Below are positions 61,901 to 64,000 of a DNA stretch of 64,000 nucleotides, piece by piece. Position numbers and translations under genes: made by a program. The stretch's first letter is position 1, and every line of letters starts with the position of its first letter. The notes under the pieces were generated by a model. It saw only the letters and a list, made by a program, of their open reading frames with translations. It was not told the DNA's origin and made no database searches. Origin of the DNA: Rhytidiadelphus loreus (Eukaryota > Streptophyta > Bryopsida > Hypnales > Hylocomiaceae); NCBI GenBank assembly GCA_947034895.1, contig OX344765.1, forward strand, positions 5,833,001-5,897,000. The letters are read 5' to 3'.

Positions 61901-64000
61901 TCAATGTCGGACGCTAAACGAAGCCACGCGGAGTAAATGAGCGACTCCCGAACTGTGACTTGCGGCGAGTGTATGTCGTTTTGCTCGCAGTAACCTGAAA
62001 TTCGTGCAAATGTCTTTTGCACTTTCGGGAACCCCGAGATTCGAATATCACCTTCAATGTACCCCCCCGTCTTTCGTCCCGAGAGCACATCCATGAGCGT
62101 CGACTTCCCAGCTCCACTTACCCCCACTAACGCCGTCAACACTCCCGGTCGAAACGCCCCGGTGATTTTATTCAGCAGCTGCAGCTTGCTCTCCTTCACA
62201 TCCTCCGATTTCATCTCCCCAGGCATGTCGACGAAGTAACTCACGTCGTCGAAAGAGATCGACAGCGGCTCGAACGGCAAGATCATGCCCCGTTTCACTT
62301 CGACGGCGACCTCCTCGACGTCGGAGTCGGAGGGGCGGTGGCTGGTAGAGGATCGATGGCTTCGACTCAAGCGAGGAGCGTCACCTCGGGACGCCATGAT
62401 GGCTGACAAGGATCGAGACTGAGAACGGGAGGATTTGGACTTGGAGATGACGAGGTCGCCACCGGTGCGATTCGCCTCCTTCTCGTCGAGCTCTTCTTGG
62501 GACATGATCGCTTGTGGCTTGCCCACGGCAGGCATGAACTGAATACCGAGAGTGAAGCCGATGTTGAAGATGACGTAGAAACCGAGGAGGGCGCCGATCG
62601 AGATCCAGTACCAGTGGGATTCCGTGTATTGGCCATGAGATTGGAGAATTTTCGCTCCCACGGTGTTGACACCGCCTGGTCCGGTATATGGCTGCACAGA
62701 CATTCAATCAAGACCCAGGTAATCACAAGCATTAGAAGAAACCTTCGCAGATTTGGAGAAGTCCTGAGGTTCATTTCGTTTCGCAAGGAGGTGGCCATTT
62801 TTGTGTCTAAATGCTTGAATCTTGATTAAAGCTTGTCCACAAGGGTGGTGAGGTTCGTTAACTTGTAATATATTGTGCTGTAATTCCACTGCAAGTTGCC
62901 TCCCAGAAGTGAGTAGCAATTTGTTAACTGAGACCACTTGGACCAAGCGAGAATTCCGTAGGTAGTTCTAGTTTGCTCACTGGTGCTAGGGGGCGGGGCA
63001 AGATTCTGAGACAGTGGGAGTTCTATGGGAGCTTTGTAGGAATGGCGAGTTACAATGACGAGGATTGTTTGAAAGAGGAGTACCTTGTCCCATCGAGAGT
63101 TGGTGAATTCGTTAACGCTAATCCCCAGCACAGCGTAGCTCATGTTGGAAACCCAGTACCCCCATCGCCACCACACGGGGAGATCGGGCCGCGGGATAAT
63201 GAACCCTCCTAGCATGAACAGAAGCAACAAAATGATCCACCCTAACGTGAACCCCAGCGTCATGGTGCGGCACACAGCTCCAATGAATCTGAACATCCCC
63301 CCGGCTTGCTGCTGAATCAAAAACAGCATCAGGAAGAATTTGAAGAACGCTCCAGCCGTAGGTGCGAATCCCGTCACAAAGTACGAAATGCACGAGAAGA
63401 TCCCCACCTCCAACAATGAAGTGGGAACGCTGAGCACCATGACAGACAACGAGTACGCCCACGCGGGAATGAAGAGCATGTCACGTTGCTTAATCAGCAC
63501 GGGAAGACGCGCGATGGTGGACGCAAGCTCCCCAAAACCAGTGAACATGAAGGTAACCACAGCGTAAAAGAGAGCACTGAAGTACAACCCCCCATCGGAG
63601 ACCGTGTCCGTGTGAAGACGGGTCCGGAAGAACGTCGTCATAGAAATCAAGGCGCTGAGCGTGATCTGAATGGCTTTGATGATCGCCACAATGCCGTTCC
63701 GCTTGTAGAGCGTGAACTCCCGATCGAAAGTCGCCCGCAGAAGCTTCTTGTTCGAGAGCGAGAACCTCTCCTTCGCCAGCGCCGCGGGGTGACATCTCTC
63801 TTTCGGGTAAGGAACCGCGAGCTCGTCGAGAATGCGCGCCCCAATGTGGAAGTGTTGAAACTCCTCGGCGAAGAATTTCACAGGGACGTAACGGTAGGGC
63901 TTGCGCTTATCCATCCAGTACTGCTCTTGATCTTTCCGCGATGTCACCTCTTGGAGAAAATCCGCGATGCCTTTGCGATCCGGACACTTGAATCCGCAGT
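58933..64000 (-). CDS. PDR-type ABCG transporter, C-terminal two thirds (runs off the right edge)
   Basis: A full-size ABCG (pleiotropic drug resistance) exporter of the plasma membrane; these export hormones, terpenoids, lipids and toxic compounds. Exons in the window: 64000-63084 (open at the edge), 62691-61885, 61643-61353, 61209-60764, 60139-59713 and 59208-58933, phases matching, about 1,054 residues. In order: [20 protein letters not shown] at the edge, after NBD1; the first six-helix membrane domain, ending [11 protein letters not shown]; a Ser/Arg-rich linker; NBD2 with Walker A ([19 protein letters not shown]), ABC signature ([11 protein letters not shown]), Walker B ([12 protein letters not shown]) and H-loop (CTIHQPS); the second membrane domain; and the C-terminal end IKFLNFQKR. 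All catalytic NBD2 motifs look intact. NBD1 and the start lie outside the window. The substrate cannot be told from sequence. Confidence 0.94.

Noticed and set aside
1..64000. CRISPR arrays, tRNA or rRNA genes and LTR retrotransposons
   Set aside because: No regularly spaced direct repeats, tRNA box motifs, rRNA sequence or paired LTRs with gag/pol frames were seen on either strand.

Overview
The window is nuclear DNA of a land plant. The genes are split by short GT-AG introns and include plant families (PLATZ, PDR-type ABCG transporter, plant VPS3). Several promoters carry telo-box motifs (AAACCCTA or its complement), and the gaps between genes are AT-rich and full of small DNA transposons. 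The compact introns and very AT-rich spacers would suit a bryophyte, but I cannot name the species from this sequence.

Layout. At 0.95-6.2 kb (minus) lies an F-box/LRR/ankyrin gene. From 6.7 to 15 kb there is an AT-rich desert with TTAA-flanked elements, a small TIR element, a decayed LINE-like fragment and a strand-biased cluster of a 9-base motif (10.8-12.8 kb). COX6A (four exons, minus) is at 15.2-17.05 kb, next to a long perfect-type hairpin and two TAAGGTAA-ended MITEs (17.9-19 kb). A two-exon gene of unknown family is at 22.66-23.76 kb (plus), and a possible gene remnant is at 26.2-26.6 kb. From 27 to 34 kb is a transposon-dense stretch with a TTAA element nested inside a relative, an interrupted pseudogene and a candidate spliced non-coding transcript. 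An intronless PLATZ gene is at 34.5-35.05 kb (minus), followed by desert to 40.9 kb.

EBP2 (plus, intronless) is at 41.07-41.99 kb behind two telo-boxes. A complete 14-exon VPS3 gene runs minus from 50.5 to 44.05 kb. From 50.9 to 58.1 kb there is another transposon desert, and from 58.93 kb to the right edge is the C-terminal two thirds of a PDR-type ABCG transporter (minus).

The genes do not form an operon or pathway. They are independent housekeeping functions (respiration, ribosome biogenesis, endosomal tethering, membrane export, ubiquitin targeting) separated by repeats. Exon models were assembled by hand from splice consensus, reading-phase continuity and family similarity. The most informative structure outside the genes is the set of repeat insertions, for which this window itself supplies an empty site and exact target duplications.
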